Shown here piece after piece: positions 5,122-7,074 of a stretch of DNA of 7,074 nt. Numbering within the stretch: the stretch's first letter is position 1; each line of letters begins with the position of its first letter. The notes beneath the pieces are model-generated. The model was not told the DNA's origin. It did no database searches and worked only from the letters and a program-made list of their open reading frames with translations. The translations under genes were made by a program, and so were the position numbers. The stretch is from Candidatus Gottesmanbacteria bacterium (GTDB lineage Bacteria; Patescibacteriota; Microgenomatia; UBA10105; UBA927): contig JAPLWC010000033.1 in NCBI GenBank assembly GCA_026396845.1, positions 1-7,074 of the forward strand. The letters are read 5' to 3'.

Positions 5122-6368
5122 AGTTCATCAGGGATAATTTGGAGATCTGCAAAACAGCTGCAAAAAACAAAAACCGTGATGTGGATTGGGACGCTATTCT
5201 TATGCTTGACGACAAACGGCGCGAGCTTATCGGTGCGTCGGAAAAATTGCGCGAAGAGCGCAATAAATTAACCCGCGATGATCAGACACGGGGAAAATCC
5301 ATCAAGCAGGAATTAAAAGCGATTGAAGACGAACTTCGTAGTGTTGAAGAAAAGTTTGGACTCCTCATGCTTACCGTTCCGAATATTCCGGACAAGAGCG
5401 TGCCGGTAGGAAAAGACGCAAGCGGAAATGTTGAAGTAAAAAAGTGGGGCAAGGTGCCGAAGTTTGCTTTTGAAGCAAAAGATCATATTGAGCTTTCCAA
5501 ATCACTGGATCTTATTGATTTTGAGCGGGGGGCAAAAGTCGGAGGGTCGCGCGCGTATTTCCTCAAGAATGAAGCGGCACAGCTGGAGTTTGCCGTACTT
5601 TTCTATACCTTCAATAAACTTGTCAAAAAAGGGTATACACCCATGATTGCCCCGAGCTTAGTCCGCGATTTTACCCTTTTTGGCAGCGGACAGTTCCCAT
5701 GGGGCAGGGATGATGTCTATCGTCTTGAACGAGACGATGTGTATCTGGCAGGCACTGCAGAGGTGCCCGTGACGGCCTATTTTGCTGATGAGGTACTGGA
5801 AGAGAGTGACCTGCCTAAAAAATTCGTGGCATTTTCGCCGTGTTTCCGCAGGGAAGCGGGGAGCTACGGCAAAGACACAAGAGTGGTTTATAGACTGCAC
5901 CAATTTAACAAAGTTGAACAAGTAATTATCTCAACAAACGATATGAACAATTCTTTTACTCTTCATGAGGAGTTGTTGGCGAATGCAGAGGAAATTTTAC
6001 AGGATTTGGTCTTACCATACCGCGTGATGCTTATGTGCACCGGCGATATGGGTGAGCCACAGGTAAAAAAGTACGATATCGAGACCTGGATGTCGGGCCG
6101 CCCTTCGGCAAGCTCAGGGCGAGGCTCGTACGGGGAAACAATGTCCAATTCGGTTATGGGGGATTTTCAGGCACGGCGGCTTAAGATCCGGTATAAAACC
6201 CGTAGCGGAACGATGATGTTTGCCCACACATTAAACAATACCGCTATCGCCTCACCGCGGATTCTTATTGCAATTCTTGAAAATTATCAACAAAAAGACG
6301 GCTCTGTCCGCATTCCCAAAGTTCTTCAGTCATATATCGGTAAAGAAGTTATTTCCCGTTCAGCATGA
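5109..6368 (+). CDS. serS: Seryl-tRNA synthetase
   Basis: SerS charges tRNA-Ser (and tRNA-Sec where present) with serine. The 419-residue protein is of normal length. It has an N-terminal tRNA-binding coiled coil (about 30-90, start MLDIKFIRDNLE), the linker ending LTVPNIPDKSVPVGKD, motif 1 around GYTPMIAPSLVRD (175-187), the serine-binding TAEVPV (216-221), motif 2 FRREAGSYGKDTR (246-258) followed by RLHQFNKVE, and motif 3 ASPRILIAILENYQ (381-394) with its arginine intact. Residues about 332-338 (PSASSGR) look like an insertion next to the active-site segment, encoded by a palindromic repeat at 6099-6127. The start overlaps the pyrophosphatase gene by 13 bases and the TGA shares ATGA with the next gene. 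No strong ribosome-binding site is seen. Confidence 0.95.
   Translation: MLDIKFIRDNLEICKTAAKNKNRDVDWDAILMLDDKRRELIGASEKLREERNKLTRDDQTRGKSIKQELKAIEDELRSVEEKFGLLMLTVPNIPDKSVPVGKDASGNVEVKKWGKVPKFAFEAKDHIELSKSLDLIDFERGAKVGGSRAYFLKNEAAQLEFAVLFYTFNKLVKKGYTPMIAPSLVRDFTLFGSGQFPWGRDDVYRLERDDVYLAGTAEVPVTAYFADEVLEESDLPKKFVAFSPCFRREAGSYGKDTRVVYRLHQFNKVEQVIISTNDMNNSFTLHEELLANAEEILQDLVLPYRVMLMCTGDMGEPQVKKYDIETWMSGRPSASSGRGSYGETMSNSVMGDFQARRLKIRYKTRSGTMMFAHTLNNTAIASPRILIAILENYQQKDGSVRIPKVLQSYIGKEVISRSA
6099..6127 (+). repeat. Short palindromic repeat inserted in frame in serS
   Basis: CGCCCT (6099-6104) and AGGGCG (6116-6121) form a six-base stem around an 11-base loop, followed by AGGCTC. The core CCCTTCGGCAAGCTCAGGGC resembles, from memory, a GC-rich palindromic repeat scattered through many environmental bacterial genomes. 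Its translations (SASSGR on this strand, RPELAEGR on the other) are familiar as intrusions in proteins. Only one copy lies in this window, so the repeat status rests on recognition, not on copies seen here. Confidence 0.6.
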
Positions 6369-7018
6369 ACTGGGTTTCATACATAATCCCCCGGGTCGTT
6401 GCGCAGTACTCAAGCCCGTATAACCGGGATATCCGGGTGTTGGAAGAAAAAGGGAAATATAAGATTTTGGTAAACGGGTCGCGCCAGTCCGGAGAATATG
6501 TGCGGAAGCTTTGGTAGCATGCGTTTTGTGCATTCGGCATCATTCCGTCTCCTGACATACGGAGAATTCTCGTACTGGGGGTTGCGGGCGGCACGGTGAT
6601 ACATCTTACCAGCGCTATATATCCGGATGCGACGATTGACGGTGTTGATATCGATGAGAAGATGATAGGTATCGGGAAAAAATATTTTGGGCTTGATCGC
6701 GTCGCGGGATTAACACTGGTTGTAGAGGACGCAAAAGCGTTTCTGGCGCGTGCTGTCCGTAAACAAAAGCATTGGGATATGATTCTCGTGGATACGCATG
6801 TCGGGCCTGACGTGCCGGAATTTGTCAACAATGAACGTTTTCTTACGCTCGTCCGTCATGCGACGGCCCCCCGCGGTATGGTGATGATTAATTATCTTCG
6901 TGAACTCAAGTATCAGGCATTGTCGGAAGATCTGCGGATAAAGCTTAAGAAAATTTTCCGGAACGTCTGCGAAACGGATATCTACTTCAACAGATTTTTC
7001 TGCTGCCGGTACGCGTGA
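6365..7018 (+). pseudogene. Spermidine-synthase-like (aminopropyltransferase-fold) gene interrupted by an in-frame TAG
   Basis: One frame of 217 codon positions runs from the ATG at 6365, which shares ATGA with the serS stop, to TGA at 7016-7018, broken only by TAG at 6515-6517 (codon 51). Before the stop it reads YKILVNGSRQSGEYVRKLW, like the N-terminal part of spermidine-synthase-like proteins. After it come HAFCAFGI, the nucleotide-binding loop ILVLGVAGGTV, the acidic GVDIDEKMIGIGKKYFGL, VVEDAKAFL and WDMILVDTHVG, all Rossmann methyltransferase-fold motifs. A CAG-to-TAG change (Gln to stop) would explain the break. A later start at the GTG at 6596 would remove the glycine loop, so it is unlikely to give a working enzyme. 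True polyamine synthesis is uncertain. It may be a pseudogene, a read-through gene or a sequence error. Confidence 0.75.
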
Positions 7019-7022
7019 TTTG

Positions 7023-7031
7023 TGGTAAAAT
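7023..7031 (+). promoter_or_regulatory. Extended -10 promoter placing the secA start codon at +1 (leaderless type)
   Basis: TGG-TAAAAT (7023-7031) is followed by six bases and ATG at 7038, exactly the spacing seen before lysS. Transcription is expected to start on or beside that ATG. No matching -35 box is present. It begins only five bases after the end of the preceding gene. Confidence 0.6.
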
Positions 7032-7037
7032 ATAGCG

Positions 7038-7074
7038 ATGTTAAAGTTCTTAGGGAAACTTCTTGACAGCAACG
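7038..7074 (+). CDS. secA: Start of a gene, probably secA (preprotein translocase ATPase), cut by the window edge
   Basis: Twelve complete codons are visible: MLKFLGKLLDSN. This matches the usual opening of SecA (MLxFLxKLFxSN followed by ERE/DRELKRL), the ATPase that drives proteins through the SecYEG channel. With so few residues the call rests on this short signature only. The start is supported by the leaderless-type promoter six bases upstream. Confidence 0.55.
   Translation, partial: MLKFLGKLLDSN

Noticed and set aside
5963..6148. Minus-strand frame containing RPELAEGR
   Set aside because: It is antisense to the conserved part of serS; the familiar-looking residues come from the palindromic repeat, not from a gene.
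3887..6368. Alternative genetic code with UGA as glycine, as in some CPR lineages
   Set aside because: TGA ends the HD gene and serS at family-appropriate lengths and in ATGA overlaps, so UGA acts as stop here.
6349..6831. A 160-codon open frame on the minus strand opposite the spermidine-synthase-like gene
   Set aside because: The plus strand carries clear Rossmann-fold motifs on both sides of the TAG; the minus frame has low-complexity Ser/Thr/Arg-rich sequence and no recognisable family.
6596..7018. Separate short gene starting at GTG 6596
   Set aside because: This start would remove LGVAGG of the nucleotide-binding loop; homologous sequence continues upstream in the same frame to 6365.
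7063..7068. TTGACA as a -35 promoter box
   Set aside because: It lies inside the probable secA coding sequence and no -10 box can be judged before the window ends.
1..7074. CRISPR array, rRNA, riboswitch, toxin-antitoxin or defence cassette
   Set aside because: No regularly spaced repeats, rRNA-like sequence or recognisable defence or toxin motifs were found on either strand.

Overview
The window looks like chromosomal DNA of a Patescibacteria (CPR) bacterium, most likely a Microgenomates-type lineage. This is inferred from the CPR-like form of LysS and SerS (for example ...ETMSNS...DFQARR in SerS), the mostly Shine-Dalgarno-poor starts, two TGG-TARAAT-N6-ATG leaderless-type promoters, and a palindromic repeat of a kind I remember as common in such genomes. 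No database search was possible.

Layout. Positions 1-1749 are the end of an integrated mobile element. It holds the tail of an unknown gene (to 118), a 59-codon unknown ORF (115-294) and a large serine recombinase (275-1804), all overlapping head-to-tail. The element abuts the 3' end of a complete tRNA-Glu(CTC) gene on the minus strand (1750-1823). The last 17 codons and the stop of the recombinase are read from the antisense strand of this tRNA, so the tRNA is the likely attachment site. Between the tRNA and greA (1824-1954) lie two back-to-back promoters and a terminator-like hairpin with a T-run inside the greA leader.

The chromosomal part is a dense plus-strand cluster: greA (1955-2422), lysS (about 2440-3880), an HD-domain hydrolase (3887-4504), a RdgB/HAM1 nucleotide pyrophosphatase (4501-5121), serS (5109-6368) and a spermidine-synthase-like gene (6365-7018). 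From the HD gene onward the genes overlap or nearly touch, as in one operon. The first codons of a likely secA gene (7038 on) follow behind its own leaderless-type promoter. The cluster joins transcription-elongation rescue (GreA), tRNA charging (LysS, SerS) and nucleotide-pool cleaning (RdgB, perhaps the HD protein).

Oddities. The recombinase tail is borrowed from the tRNA. The N-terminal codons of lysS are in a different frame from the rest, and its motif 3 has Asn where class II synthetases normally have Arg. serS carries a short palindromic repeat as an in-frame insertion. The spermidine-synthase-like gene is interrupted by one in-frame TAG. RdgB lacks the usual GFGYD motif. I did not see a wholly new multi-gene system; the recombinase/tRNA overlap is the most interesting arrangement.
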